Shown here one piece after another: positions 30,346 through 40,374 of a stretch of 64,000 nt of DNA. A program made the translations under genes and the position numbers. Position 1 is the stretch's first letter; each line of letters starts with the position of its first letter. The notes below the pieces were generated by a model. The model worked only from the letters and a program-made list of their open reading frames with translations, made no database searches and was not told where the DNA came from. The DNA is from Antarctobacter heliothermus (GTDB lineage Bacteria > Pseudomonadota > Alphaproteobacteria > Rhodobacterales > Rhodobacteraceae): assembly GCF_002237555.1 (NCBI RefSeq), contig NZ_CP022540.1:4221001-4285000 (forward strand), written 5' to 3'.

Positions 30346-32970
30346 ATGGCCGAGACAAAGGCACAGGACCGCAGCGCCGACGACATGGTCGCAGAGGCCG
30401 ATACAGGCGCGCGCAATCCGTCGGCCGCATGGCAGGCAAAACTGATCATCGGCACCTGTATCGTCTGGTCGCTATTCCAGCTTTACATCGCCTCCAAGGT
30501 GCCCAGCATTCTGGCCACCTCCACCGGCATCAGTTTCTTTGCCAATGTCGTGGCGCAATCGCGCTATGTGCACTTGGCCTTTGCAATCATGCTGGCGACG
30601 CTGGCTTTTCCGCTGTCCAAATCCGCCCCTCGCGACCGCATCCCCGCCTACGACTGGGCGCTATTGGTGCTTGGTGTGGCGGCCTGTCTGTACCTTGTGG
30701 TCTTCCGCTTTCAGATCGCCGACAGGCCCGGCCTGTGGAGCACCTCTGACGTCGCCATGTCCGCCATCGGCATGTCTGTCCTGATGGTGTCGGTCTATCG
30801 TTCATTGGGCTTGCCGCTGGTGATCATCGCCTCCTGTTTTATCCTGTTTGCCTTCTTCGGGGGCTATTCCGAATGGGCGCGCAACATCACCAACTACGGC
30901 GGTGCCTCACTGACCAAGGCGCTGGGTCACTACTGGATGCAGACAGAAGGCGTGTTTGGCGTCGCCCTTGGCGTCTCTGCCGACATGATCTTTCTGTTTG
31001 TGCTGTTCGGCGCGCTGCTGGACCGCGCGGGAGGTGGCAACTGGTTCATCAAAGTCGCCATCGCCCTCTTGGGCGCGCTGCGTGGCGGCCCGGCCAAGGC
31101 GTCGGTGCTGTCCTCCATGCTGACTGGCATGATTTCGGGCTCTTCCATCGCTAACACGGTGACCACCGGCACTTTCACCATCCCGCTCATGAAACGCATC
31201 GGCTTTCCGGCGGAAAAGGCCGGCGCGGTTGAGGTGGCATCATCCACCAACGGCCAGCTGACCCCGCCCGTCATGGGCGCCGCGGCCTTCCTGATGGTGG
31301 AATATGTCAACATTCCCTACATCGATGTGGTCAAACACGCCTTCCTTCCGGCGGTAATTTCCTACATCGCCCTGCTGTATATCGTGCACCTTGAATCGCT
31401 GAAAATGGGCCTGAAGGGTCTGGAAAAGCCGGGCCGCCGCATCGGCGTGCTGATGATCCTGATCCTGTTCCTGTCGGGCTTCATCTTCCTTGGCATCTGT
31501 GCCTTCCTGATGGTTGGCCTGCGCGGCATCCTTGACCCGATCATGGGCGACTCGATCTATGCCGCCGTGGCGCTGATTGCGGTGCTCTATGTGGCACTGG
31601 TGTCGCTGTCCGCTCGCTATCCCGACATCGAAGAAGACAAAGACACCGATGGCGCGCCCACCGCGCCGCGCCTGACCCCCACCCTGCTCGGCGGGCTCTA
31701 CTTCTCGATCCCGATCTTCATTCTGGTGTGGAACCTGATGGTGCGCACCGAACACCTTGACCGCCTGTCGCCTGCGCTGTCGGCCTTCTGGGCCACGATC
31801 TTCATGATCATCATCGCGCTGACGCACCGCCCGCTCAAGGCGTTCTTTCGCGGCGAAGGCCACGCGGCAGAGCTGGTCGCGGGCTGGCGTGATTTCGTCA
31901 ATGGGCTGATCCTTGGCGCGCGCAACATGATCGGCATTGGGGTCGCCACCGGTGCCGCAGGCATCATCGTCGGCACCATCTCTCTCACCGGTGCGCATCA
32001 GGTCATTGGCCAAGTGATTGAGGTGATCTCTGGCGGGAACCTGATGGTGCTGCTGTTCCTTGTGGCGGTGCTGTCGCTGATCCTTGGCATGGGCCTGCCC
32101 ACAACCGCCAACTACATCGTTGTCAGTTCCTTGATGGCGCCGGTCATTGTCAGCGTCGGCGCACAATCGGGCCTGATCGTTCCGCTGATCGCGGTGCACA
32201 TGTTTGTCTTCTACTTCGGGATCCTCGCGGATGACACGCCACCTGTGGGCCTAGCAGCCTATGCGGCGGCGGCGATCAGCCGGGGCGATCCGATCAAGAC
32301 CGGTATACAGGGCTTTGCCTATGACATCCGCACGGCACTGCTGCCCTTCCTGTTCATCTTCAACACGGACCTGCTGCTGATTGATGTCGGGCTGTTCAAA
32401 GCGATCTTCGTCTTCTTCATATCACTTACCGCGATGCTGCTCTTTGCCGCTGCGACGCAGGGGTATTTCATTGCCAAGTCGAAGATGTGGGAAACCGGCG
32501 TGCTGTTGCTGATTGCCTTCATGCTGTTCCGACCGGGCTATTTCCTGGATCAGGTGACAGAGAAATACGTCACCGCCGAAGGGCCCGCCGCCCTGACACT
32601 GATCGAGGAAACGGCAGAAGGCAAAGACGTGCGGATCACGGTCGAGGGGCCGGACTTCGACACCGCCAAGGTGCGCCCGGTTACCGTTCTGGTGCCTGCC
32701 GCCGGTGCGTCGACCCTGTCTGATCAAAGCCTGTCGGTGTTCGAGGAGGACGGAAAACTGCTGCTGGACGAACCCTTTGGCGGACCGGAGTTGATCCAGC
32801 CGTTGGGTGGGACAGAGTACGATTACTATGGCGACAGCCCGGTGATCATCACCCGGGTCGAGGTAGAGGCAGATCGAATTCCCAAAGAGATCTTCTTTAT
32901 CCCGGCGCTGCTGTTGCTGGCAGGCATCGTGCTGATCCAGCGCCGCCGCGCCACCCAAGCCCCGTTCTGA
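30346..32970 (+). CDS. Fused TRAP transporter permease (DctQ-DctM fusion, TAXI type)
   Basis: The 874-residue membrane protein joins the small (DctQ-like, about 30-190) and large (DctM-like, about 200-690) TRAP subunits, as is usual in TAXI systems. Motifs include GSSIANTVTTGTFTIPLMKR and LGMGLPTTANYIVVSSLMAP in the DctM part. A C-terminal DUF3394-like periplasmic segment follows (about 700-850, with LIEETAEGKDVRITVEGP) and a final membrane helix (FFIPALLLLAGIVLIQRRR). The start at 30346 has GGGGG upstream; the 53 residues before it in the same frame look non-coding. Uptake is driven by an ion gradient. Confidence 0.9.
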   Translation: MAETKAQDRSADDMVAEADTGARNPSAAWQAKLIIGTCIVWSLFQLYIASKVPSILATSTGISFFANVVAQSRYVHLAFAIMLATLAFPLSKSAPRDRIPAYDWALLVLGVAACLYLVVFRFQIADRPGLWSTSDVAMSAIGMSVLMVSVYRSLGLPLVIIASCFILFAFFGGYSEWARNITNYGGASLTKALGHYWMQTEGVFGVALGVSADMIFLFVLFGALLDRAGGGNWFIKVAIALLGALRGGPAKASVLSSMLTGMISGSSIANTVTTGTFTIPLMKRIGFPAEKAGAVEVASSTNGQLTPPVMGAAAFLMVEYVNIPYIDVVKHAFLPAVISYIALLYIVHLESLKMGLKGLEKPGRRIGVLMILILFLSGFIFLGICAFLMVGLRGILDPIMGDSIYAAVALIAVLYVALVSLSARYPDIEEDKDTDGAPTAPRLTPTLLGGLYFSIPIFILVWNLMVRTEHLDRLSPALSAFWATIFMIIIALTHRPLKAFFRGEGHAAELVAGWRDFVNGLILGARNMIGIGVATGAAGIIVGTISLTGAHQVIGQVIEVISGGNLMVLLFLVAVLSLILGMGLPTTANYIVVSSLMAPVIVSVGAQSGLIVPLIAVHMFVFYFGILADDTPPVGLAAYAAAAISRGDPIKTGIQGFAYDIRTALLPFLFIFNTDLLLIDVGLFKAIFVFFISLTAMLLFAAATQGYFIAKSKMWETGVLLLIAFMLFRPGYFLDQVTEKYVTAEGPAALTLIEETAEGKDVRITVEGPDFDTAKVRPVTVLVPAAGASTLSDQSLSVFEEDGKLLLDEPFGGPELIQPLGGTEYDYYGDSPVIITRVEVEADRIPKEIFFIPALLLLAGIVLIQRRRATQAPF

Positions 32971-32991
32971 CCCAACCCAAGGAGAGACAAG

Positions 32992-33411
32992 ATGTATAGC
33001 AAGATCCTTCTGGCGGTTGACCTGAACGACGAAACGGGCGCCGCCAAGCTCGCCCAATACGGCACTGGCTTGGCACGGATGTGCCAGGCAGAGGTCCATG
33101 TCATCAGCGTGGTGCCCAACATGGGCTTTGCGCTGGTTGGTTCCGCCTTCAGCGGTGATTTCGCCGGATCCGTACTAGAGGAAACGCGGGTCGCCCTGCA
33201 CAAATGGGTGGACACGGTACTGGGGATGGAGGCCCATCTGCACATCGAACAGGGCACGGTCTATGACAAGATCATCCGCACCGCGGATGCAATCAAGGCC
33301 GACGCAATTGTCGTCGGCGCGCACCGTCCGGAACTGCGCGATTACCTTGTCGGGCCAAATGCCGCCCGTGTGGTCCGCCATGCGAACCAATCGGTGCTGG
33401 TGGTGCGCTGA
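32992..33411 (+). CDS. Universal stress protein (UspA family)
   Basis: The 139-residue protein has a UspA fold: MYSKILLAVDLNDETGAAKL at the N-terminus and AIVVGAHRPELRDYLVGPNAARVVRHANQSVLVVR at the end, split by a nucleotide-contact glycine pattern (G-x2-G-x9-G is partly kept as GAHRPELRDYLVGPNAA). UspA proteins are often encoded next to TRAP transporters, and in TeaD-like cases affect their activity. It is the last gene of the TRAP operon; AGGAGA lies ahead of it. Confidence 0.88.
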   Translation: MYSKILLAVDLNDETGAAKLAQYGTGLARMCQAEVHVISVVPNMGFALVGSAFSGDFAGSVLEETRVALHKWVDTVLGMEAHLHIEQGTVYDKIIRTADAIKADAIVVGAHRPELRDYLVGPNAARVVRHANQSVLVVR

Positions 33412-33474
33412 CAGGCGCAGCCCCTGCCCCTGATGACGGCTCCCCGGTACCGTCATTGATACCCAAACAAACCA

Positions 33475-33505
33475 ACGGCCGGCGCCTCGCAAGAGCGCCG
33501 GCCGT
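33475..33505. terminator. Terminator hairpin between uspA-type gene and tamB
   Basis: ACGGCCGGCGC (33475-33485) pairs with GCGCCGGCCGT (33495-33505) around a nine-base loop. A second weaker stem, ATGACGG with CCGTCAT, lies at 33433-33456. Together they should separate the convergent UspA and TamB transcripts. Confidence 0.65.
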
Positions 33506-33579
33506 AGTCCGTTTAGACTGCCATCAATCCAAAGAGCCAGCGACATCGCGGCTGCCACACCGACCGCAAACGCACCTGT

Positions 33580-33645
33580 GGCCGGGGACGGTGGGCGGGG
33601 CGACGTCGCAGCCACAGGCTGCGTCGAGCGCCGTTCCCCGTCCCC
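33580..33645 (+). repeat. Dispersed intergenic repeat, family A, copy 2
   Basis: It begins GGCCGGGGACGG as copy 1 (8441-8523) does, then GGGCGGGGCGACGT, the hairpin CGCAGCC-ACA-GGCTGCG, GAGCGCCGT and TTCCCCGTCCCC. The inner stem changes from CCGG-type to GCAG-type on both arms while keeping pairing, so the structure seems to be conserved. It lies 16 bases beyond the tamB stop. Confidence 0.6.
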
Positions 33646-33661
33646 AATTCACCAATTCCGC

Positions 33662-36600
33662 TCAGTAATCGCGCTCAAAAAACACGCCGATGCCGCTGGT
33701 TCCGTCGGACCCCAGCCGCCCGCGTACGGTCACGTTGGGGTTCACCGTCAGGTTCAGGTTGATCTCGCTCTTGCCCTTGGCGTCCACCGTCACGTCGCTG
33801 TACAGGTTTTCACCCAGATAGGCCCCCGCGCGGGCCTCGATCGTGCCGTCGTCGGCGGTGCCAATGTCCAGATCTGACACCCCCAACCCGCTGCGCAGCG
33901 ATTCCGTCAGGCCCAGCCCGCCGCTCCCCGACAGAGTGCGTACCGCCGAGGCCAGTTGCACCGCCTGCAGAGCCGACAATTCTGTCACCGAGCGGCCAAA
34001 CAGGAAAAACGACAGCGCCTCATCCTGCGGCAGATCCGGCACAGAGCCCACCACCAGTTCCGGCGAGGATGCAGGCCCCTCGATGGTGATGGTGATGTCT
34101 GTATCCTCTACCCGCGTGGTGGCGACAAAGCGCACCACAGGGTCAAAACTGCCGCGCAACGCAACAGAGCCTTCGGTCAGATCCAACCGACGGCCCAGCA
34201 GGTCCAGACGGCCCCGGATCAAATCAAACTGCCCCACCGGCACGATGTCCGACGTTGTGCCGCGCAGGCGCAGCGTTCCGCCCAGTTCCGCATCCAGTCC
34301 GCGACCGCGCACAAAGATCCGGTTGGTCGCCCGCACGGTCAGATCCAAAGGATAACTGACCGCTGGCCCGGTTGCCGCATCGGCGGCCCCGTCCATCCTG
34401 GCAAAGCGCAGGGTCAGCGCCACGTCTTGCGGCATACCCTGATGCTTCAGCCCGTCCAGCGCCGCATAGCTGGCACCGATGTTGGGTATCCGCGCCTCGA
34501 CCGTTCCCAGATCCACAACGCCGCCGATCCGCGCGCCCCCGGTCAGCGGGCCGTCGATGCGCACCTCTCCGTTGGCCGTCGTCTCGAACAGATCGGGCTG
34601 GCGCACCACCGCGTCGCGCAGGCGCAACACCAGCGCCGCATTGAACGGGGCTGCCAGCGTCACGGGCCCCTCCAGGGCGACTCGCCCGCCGCTGTCCAAG
34701 GCCCCGGAGAACCCCAGTTCGGCCCGCCCCCCTGACAGGCGCACCTGCCCAGTCAGATCGTTAAGGATGATATTCTGCGCTGGCGCAGCAAAGCGCGCAT
34801 TCTCGGTCGAAATCACGCCTGACAGGGCCGACAACTGCGGCGGTCCGTTCAGACCCAGATCGAAACTGGCGATGCCGTTTACGACCTGTGGGGCCAGCCG
34901 CCCATTGGCCAGCGCCAGCGGCGCAGAGCCGTTCAGGTTCAGGTCGAACCGGCTGAAATCTTCTGCCGCCGTACCGTTCACCCGCGCGCCGATGCCCCCC
35001 GGACCGGACCCGTCCAGCGACAATTGCCAGGGGCCACCATCACGCCGTGCGCTGCCGGTGACCTGTGCGGACCCCGGCAGGTCTGGCACCAAGGCGCCTA
35101 GGTTGGCCAAGGCAATCACAAGGTTCAAATCCGCCGCCGCCCCGGGTCCGTAGCTGCCGGTCACGCGCCCGTCGATGCCGCTGGCGTCCAGCATGGCCTC
35201 ACTGATGCTGTAGGCACCATTGGTCTGCCGTGCGACAGTCAGGTCCAGCCGCGTATTGCCCGCCAGCAACGGGTCCACGGTGGCGATCCCAACGCCCAGC
35301 CCCTGCCCGCGCACCACCGCCGACAGGTCCAGCGGGCCATTCAGCACTCCGCCCGCGGCTTGCACCTCGATCTGGGCGGCGCCGCGCAGGGCCATCCCGG
35401 ACAACCGTGTCAAAGGCGCCAGCGATGCCATATCCGCCGTCAATCGGCCGTCCACCGCAGGCCCCTGCAGGCCGCCGGGCGTGACCGTACCAACAAAGCG
35501 CGCGTCAATCACCCCGTCCAGCGTCAGTGGGTCGATGGTGATCGGCCCACCGCTGGTGCGCGCCGCCTTGACGCTCACCGCAGTGCGACCCGCCAACAAT
35601 GGATCGATGTCCGGCAGGCCAAGGCGCAGGTCCGTCGTGCGCCCCTCTGCGCTGACGGTAAAGGCGCTGCCATCCAGACGGCCCTCACCGTTGAGAGTCA
35701 GATCCGCAGAGCCGTTCAGCGACTGCCCGGCGAGGTCAGAAAAGGCCGACAGACGTGAGATCGCCGCCTCTAGCCGTCCGGACAGTTTTGGCACCTCGGG
35801 CCCAAGATCGACGGTGCCCGCATAGATCAGACGCCCCGCATTCGCCAGCGCACCATCCGCCTCCAGCGTCCACAGATCACCGTTTTGATCGGCGCTGAGG
35901 TCCAGCGTAGTCGGGCCGGACAATTCCGGCAGGACCAACGCAGTTTCACGAATGCGCGCGTCAGCCCGCAGGCTGCTGGCGCCGGTGGCCAGCGTGCCGC
36001 TGCCCTCGATCCGGGCCTCTGGCGTGATCAGTAACAGCCGATCGGCGCGCAGTCCCGTCTCGTCGCGGACGACGGCCAGTTGCAGGCTGCCAACCCCGGC
36101 AATCAGCGGATCGACCTGCGCGATGCCGGTGCCCAACCCCTGCGTGGTGCCATCAATGTTGAGGTCGAAACCGCCTGTGACCGGCAGGACCGCGCCGGTG
36201 ATTGCCACTTCGGCCGCGCCGCGCAGCGCGATGCCGGACAGCGCGGCAAACCGCGACAGATCCTCGGCCGCCAGACGAATGTCCGGGGTCACGCGCGGGT
36301 TCAGGGTTTCGGCCTCTCCCACGGTGACAGAGCCGGTCAGACCATAGTCCGCCCCAGACAGGTCCAGCCCGCTCAGCACCAGTGGTGCGCCGGGTTGCCA
36401 GTCAAAATCGAAATTGCCGCGCAGGGCCGTGCCAATCGCCTCGGCCAATGCCTGTTCCGCCGGGGCCAGACCACCGGCGGCCAGACGAAGCCCGCCAGTC
36501 ACACGGGACGCGGCGCGGTCAATCTCACCTGTGCCGCTCAGCACCAGTCTGTCGGCGCGCCCGGCATCAGCCGTGACCCCGGTGGCATCAAGGCTCAACT

Positions 36601-37723
36601 GCCAGCCATTGCCCGCGTCGGCGTCAAAGCTGCCCTCCAGCGTCGAGCCCGCGATATAGACCTTTTGCCCCGGCAGCGGCAGCAACACCACTTCGCCATC
36701 GGGTGGCACGATCTGTCCCGACAATGCCAACCTCTGCGGCCAGCCATCGCCCGCGATGGCGGCAGAGCCGGTCAGGCGTAGCGCATCGGCCCGCAGGCTC
36801 AACTGTTCCAGTGCGACGGCCCCATCGGCCTGACGTGTCGCATCGGCCCGCAGGCGGATGTCATCACCCAGAAACTCTCGGTAGGCCGGGGCAAGCATCG
36901 GGGCAAGGTCGCCGCCAATATCCAGTGAAACCTGCTGTGTGTCCGCATCGCCATTGGCGCGCAGCACGATGTCGCCTGCCAGCCGTTCCTCGCCATCCGT
37001 GGCCAGCACCAGTTCCGCAGCGAAATCATCAATCGGTGCGTCGCCCTTGAGGCTGAGCGCCACCGAAGGCTCATCCGGCAAGCCAAGCATTCTGGCCACC
37101 AGCCCGCCCGCCGGTTCCTGAAATTCGGTGTCGATGCGCAGCACCCGGCTGCTGTTGCTATAGGCCCCAGCGAGCCGCAGGTTGCCGCCCGCGTCCAACC
37201 TGTCGATCCGCAAGGTGGCGTCACCTTCACCGCCAGACAGCTGCGCGTTGCCCTGCACCCGCAGAACAAGCGCCTCTTTTGCCACCGGCGCGCCCAGCGC
37301 AATTTCTTTCAGGTCCAGCTGTGCCAGATTCAGCGAGACCGGCAATTCCGGCAGCTTGAACGCGCTGCGTGCCTCTGGCGAGGGCGGCGCATCCGTGGCC
37401 AGCGGCACCGGCAGGCGCGGCATGTCGATCCGGCCGACGGTAATCTCGTCGATCTCGACCGCGCCGCGCACCAGTGCGGTGCGGGTCCAGATCATCGCCA
37501 CGTCGCTGGCAGTCAGCCAAACGCCGTCCTCATCGGAAATGACGATCCGGTCGATGGTGGCGCGTGAACTCAGCGCCCCGGCGAACCCCTCGATCCGCAC
37601 CTCACGGCCTGCGTCGGACAGCGCGTCCTCCAGCAGACCCTGAATATAGCCACGATCATCGCTTTGCGCGACCAGAGCCACCGGCCACAGGACCAGCACC
37701 AAGAGAACTCGAAAAAAACGCAT
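33662..37723 (-). CDS. tamB: Translocation and assembly module protein TamB
   Basis: The 1353-residue protein has an N-terminal signal or anchor (MRFFRVLLVLVLWPVALVAQ) and a long body of repeated beta-strand segments typical of the periplasm-spanning AsmA/TamB bridge. It ends in the TamB (DUF490) domain with the closing GIGVFFERDY. TamB links the inner membrane to TamA and helps outer-membrane protein and lipid transport. Many repeats of a GxxxLxGxAxLxxxG kind are visible. The gene overlaps tamA by one base (TGATG), so they form an operon with tamA first. Confidence 0.92.
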   Translation of the reverse strand: MRFFRVLLVLVLWPVALVAQSDDRGYIQGLLEDALSDAGREVRIEGFAGALSSRATIDRIVISDEDGVWLTASDVAMIWTRTALVRGAVEIDEITVGRIDMPRLPVPLATDAPPSPEARSAFKLPELPVSLNLAQLDLKEIALGAPVAKEALVLRVQGNAQLSGGEGDATLRIDRLDAGGNLRLAGAYSNSSRVLRIDTEFQEPAGGLVARMLGLPDEPSVALSLKGDAPIDDFAAELVLATDGEERLAGDIVLRANGDADTQQVSLDIGGDLAPMLAPAYREFLGDDIRLRADATRQADGAVALEQLSLRADALRLTGSAAIAGDGWPQRLALSGQIVPPDGEVVLLPLPGQKVYIAGSTLEGSFDADAGNGWQLSLDATGVTADAGRADRLVLSGTGEIDRAASRVTGGLRLAAGGLAPAEQALAEAIGTALRGNFDFDWQPGAPLVLSGLDLSGADYGLTGSVTVGEAETLNPRVTPDIRLAAEDLSRFAALSGIALRGAAEVAITGAVLPVTGGFDLNIDGTTQGLGTGIAQVDPLIAGVGSLQLAVVRDETGLRADRLLLITPEARIEGSGTLATGASSLRADARIRETALVLPELSGPTTLDLSADQNGDLWTLEADGALANAGRLIYAGTVDLGPEVPKLSGRLEAAISRLSAFSDLAGQSLNGSADLTLNGEGRLDGSAFTVSAEGRTTDLRLGLPDIDPLLAGRTAVSVKAARTSGGPITIDPLTLDGVIDARFVGTVTPGGLQGPAVDGRLTADMASLAPLTRLSGMALRGAAQIEVQAAGGVLNGPLDLSAVVRGQGLGVGIATVDPLLAGNTRLDLTVARQTNGAYSISEAMLDASGIDGRVTGSYGPGAAADLNLVIALANLGALVPDLPGSAQVTGSARRDGGPWQLSLDGSGPGGIGARVNGTAAEDFSRFDLNLNGSAPLALANGRLAPQVVNGIASFDLGLNGPPQLSALSGVISTENARFAAPAQNIILNDLTGQVRLSGGRAELGFSGALDSGGRVALEGPVTLAAPFNAALVLRLRDAVVRQPDLFETTANGEVRIDGPLTGGARIGGVVDLGTVEARIPNIGASYAALDGLKHQGMPQDVALTLRFARMDGAADAATGPAVSYPLDLTVRATNRIFVRGRGLDAELGGTLRLRGTTSDIVPVGQFDLIRGRLDLLGRRLDLTEGSVALRGSFDPVVRFVATTRVEDTDITITIEGPASSPELVVGSVPDLPQDEALSFFLFGRSVTELSALQAVQLASAVRTLSGSGGLGLTESLRSGLGVSDLDIGTADDGTIEARAGAYLGENLYSDVTVDAKGKSEINLNLTVNPNVTVRGRLGSDGTSGIGVFFERDY

Positions 37724-39606
37724 CAGAATGCCTGCCCGATCCCGATATAAATCTGAACGCCTTCGCCTGTGTCGCCCGCCACCGGCCCGGCCACGTCAAA
37801 GCGGATTGGCCCAACGGGAGTGGCATAGCGAATGCCTAGACCCGCGCCCGCATGCCAGTCTCCGCTGCCATCCGGAAAGCTCTCTGCGCCGACATAGCCC
37901 GCGTCGGCAAAGCCCACGACGCCGATGCTGTCGGTCACATCCACGCGCACCTCTGTCGAGATCCCCGCAAAGCTGCGACCGCCCAGCCGGGTGCCAGAGT
38001 AATCCACATCCAGCGACTGGTAAGGCTGGCCGCGAACGGTGCCGCCCCCGCCGGAATAGAGCAAATAATCAGGCGGCGCGTCAGCCGCGCTTGGCCCAAA
38101 CATGCCCGCCAGTTGCAACCGGCCTGCCAGCACCACGGACTCTTCGCTGCCAAAGGCGCGGTAGCCGCGAATATCAAAGGCGTAGCGCCCACCGTTTTCG
38201 CCCGTATTGACGATGGCAAACGGTTCCAGCTCTGCGCGCAGATACAGCCCTTCTGTCGGGTCCAGTTTGTCGTCGCGGCGGTCGATGGTCACGGCAGTCG
38301 GCAGTGACAGGACCGTCAGCAACCGCGTCGGATCGCCCGGCAGATACAGGTCGGTGATATTCGAGCGGCTGTAGGAGATGCCCACTTCTCCGGTCACCTG
38401 CTTGGAAAACGCGCGTGTCACCCCTAGGCCGAAGGTAAAGTTTCGGTCGATGTAGTCATCTTCATCGTCGTAGCTGAGGCCAGTGGTGGCAAAGAACATC
38501 GTATTCGGGCCGTAGACGGCCGGCTTCTCAAAACGCGCGGTGACGTCATAATCGGGTTTCATGCCCGAGCCGCCGAGTTGCGCGGCCTCCCCTTCGACCC
38601 GAAGCCGTTCGGCCCCGCCAAACAGGTTCCGGTGCAGCCAAAAGGCCGACAGCATTGCCCCCTCGGACGACGACAGTTCCGCGCCAAAGCCAAAACGACG
38701 CGGCTTGCGGTCGGTCACTTCGATCAATAGGTCCAGCGTGTCGTCCGGTCCGCCCTCATCGGCCTCTGTCACAGTCACGGACCGAAAGGTGCCGGTAGCC
38801 CGCAGACGTTGCGCGGCATCCTCAACCGCGACGGGATCAAAGGTTTCGCCACGCGGAACACCGGCGATCTGGCGAATACGCGCCTCACGCACAGCGCTGT
38901 CTGACGTGATCAGAACCTCGCCAAAGCGGAATTGACGCCCCTTGGCCACAGCCAATGCCACGTCCAGCTTGGCAGCCGCGTGTCTGGCAGTGATGCTTTG
39001 GTCGGCAATTTCGGCCTTGGCGTAACCCGCGGCACGCCACCCCTCTATCGCGGCCTGCGCGGTGTCGCGGACCACTGTGGCCTGAGCGGGTGCGCCAGCG
39101 ACGAACCCTTCGGGCAATGGTACGCGCTTATTTGTCGGCGCGACCTGCGTTTTTCCAAAGGTGAACAACTCCCCCGGTTCGACCCGCACCCGCACCTTGT
39201 CGATCCGTTTGGGTACGGAGAAAGGCGGGATGGTTGCGGCCTCTTGCCCGTCCAGCGTGATACGCACCACTGCCGAATAGTAGCCCTGCGCATATAGCGC
39301 CTCGACAAGGCGCGCATAGTCGCCTTGCGCGGCGGCCAGAACGTCTTGCGGGGCCTTGTCCTCATCCTGCTCCAGCTGCGCCAGAATCGACGCACTGCGC
39401 AGGCTGCGCGTCAGCGTGTCCTCATCCGGGCCCGCGACGCTGAACGTCAGGCTGTCAAAACTTTGCGCCGGGAACGGCAGCGCCAGACAAAGGCCGGTCA
39501 ACGCGGCAAAAACTGTGCCGCGCAGCAGCGCCCGCCCGCGCAGATCGACGTGCGCGGTGCCGCGACGCCGGTCGGCGCGCAATGGTATATCTAGCCCTAT
39601 TTTCAT
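37723..39606 (-). CDS. tamA: Translocation and assembly module protein TamA (BamA/TamA family)
   Basis: The 627-residue outer-membrane protein has a signal region (about 25-50, LLRGTVFAALTGLCLALPFPA) behind an extended basic N-terminus. POTRA-type domains follow (about 55-275), then a C-terminal sixteen-strand barrel. The motif VRGQPYQSLD in the L6 loop matches the conserved VRGY/F of BamA-family proteins. The last residue is Phe, typical of outer-membrane barrels. TamA and TamB act together in assembling outer-membrane proteins. The start at 39606 is the first ATG of the frame; a shorter start could remove the basic lead. Confidence 0.92.
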   Translation of the reverse strand: MKIGLDIPLRADRRRGTAHVDLRGRALLRGTVFAALTGLCLALPFPAQSFDSLTFSVAGPDEDTLTRSLRSASILAQLEQDEDKAPQDVLAAAQGDYARLVEALYAQGYYSAVVRITLDGQEAATIPPFSVPKRIDKVRVRVEPGELFTFGKTQVAPTNKRVPLPEGFVAGAPAQATVVRDTAQAAIEGWRAAGYAKAEIADQSITARHAAAKLDVALAVAKGRQFRFGEVLITSDSAVREARIRQIAGVPRGETFDPVAVEDAAQRLRATGTFRSVTVTEADEGGPDDTLDLLIEVTDRKPRRFGFGAELSSSEGAMLSAFWLHRNLFGGAERLRVEGEAAQLGGSGMKPDYDVTARFEKPAVYGPNTMFFATTGLSYDDEDDYIDRNFTFGLGVTRAFSKQVTGEVGISYSRSNITDLYLPGDPTRLLTVLSLPTAVTIDRRDDKLDPTEGLYLRAELEPFAIVNTGENGGRYAFDIRGYRAFGSEESVVLAGRLQLAGMFGPSAADAPPDYLLYSGGGGTVRGQPYQSLDVDYSGTRLGGRSFAGISTEVRVDVTDSIGVVGFADAGYVGAESFPDGSGDWHAGAGLGIRYATPVGPIRFDVAGPVAGDTGEGVQIYIGIGQAF

Positions 39607-39744
39607 GCTTCCACCCTATAAGATGTTACGCGGGCGCAAAGAAGCAAATTGCAAAGGTGAGTCACAATTACGCGGGTTTCGGCGGGGACTTGCCATGCAG
39701 GCCGTCCCGCCCTGTATTTGACCAGTCAGACAGGCGCGCCGGGA

Positions 39745-40374
39745 TCACGTCTCACGGCTGCGGGCGTAGCGTTTGAACTCGTCGACCTCTGCAACAGAGG
39801 GGTGAACGCCGGTAAAACAGTACAGGTAGCCCTCGACCCGGGACAGGCGGTCCTCGACCGTTTCGGCCAGCTCCAGCGCGTAATAGCCGATCTGCTGGTA
39901 ATACAGCACCCGCGAACGAATGTCGGCCTCTGCCGGGTCATAGCCGTGACGAATAAACATGCCCGCGATGGCCTGCTGGCGCGCCGCGTCGGACCGGTCG
40001 ATCACACTACGCACGGCTGGATCACGCCGCGCCCATTCGCGCACCGCAAAGTCCAGTTGGTGATTGAACCCATCGGGATCGACCACGCAGCGAAAGAAGT
40101 TATTGACTGCGGCGGTGATCGTTGGAGCGGGCATGTTTGCGTGACGGATCATGACGCCGGTGTTGCTGCGCTCCCATTCCGCCAGCAGTTGATCCAGCAG
40201 GTCCTGGCGGCTCTGGAAATACCAGTAGAAGGATGAGCGCGACACGCCAAGACGCGCGCCGATGGTCTGCACTTTGACCGACTGCACGCCGTCCGAAATC
40301 AGAAGATCCCTAGCCGCGCCAAGCCAGTCGGCGCGCGTGACCTTGATATTGCCGGGGAGGTCGTCTTCCGCCAT
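39745..40374 (-). CDS. TetR-family transcriptional regulator
   Basis: The 209-residue protein has a TetR DNA-binding domain at about 12-60 (SVKVQTIGARLGVSRSSFYWYFQSRQDLLDQLL) and a helical ligand domain. The last gene of a three-gene operon, it overlaps the stop of the MttB-like gene (TGATG) and probably regulates the operon. A perfect 6-4-6 inverted repeat upstream of the first gene (44352-44367) could be its operator. Confidence 0.88.
   Translation of the reverse strand: MAEDDLPGNIKVTRADWLGAARDLLISDGVQSVKVQTIGARLGVSRSSFYWYFQSRQDLLDQLLAEWERSNTGVMIRHANMPAPTITAAVNNFFRCVVDPDGFNHQLDFAVREWARRDPAVRSVIDRSDAARQQAIAGMFIRHGYDPAEADIRSRVLYYQQIGYYALELAETVEDRLSRVEGYLYCFTGVHPSVAEVDEFKRYARSRET

Noticed and set aside
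31240..32199. Minus-strand frame opposite the TRAP permease
   Set aside because: It is the complement of membrane-helix codons, giving a highly charged His/Gln/Asp-rich product with no domain.
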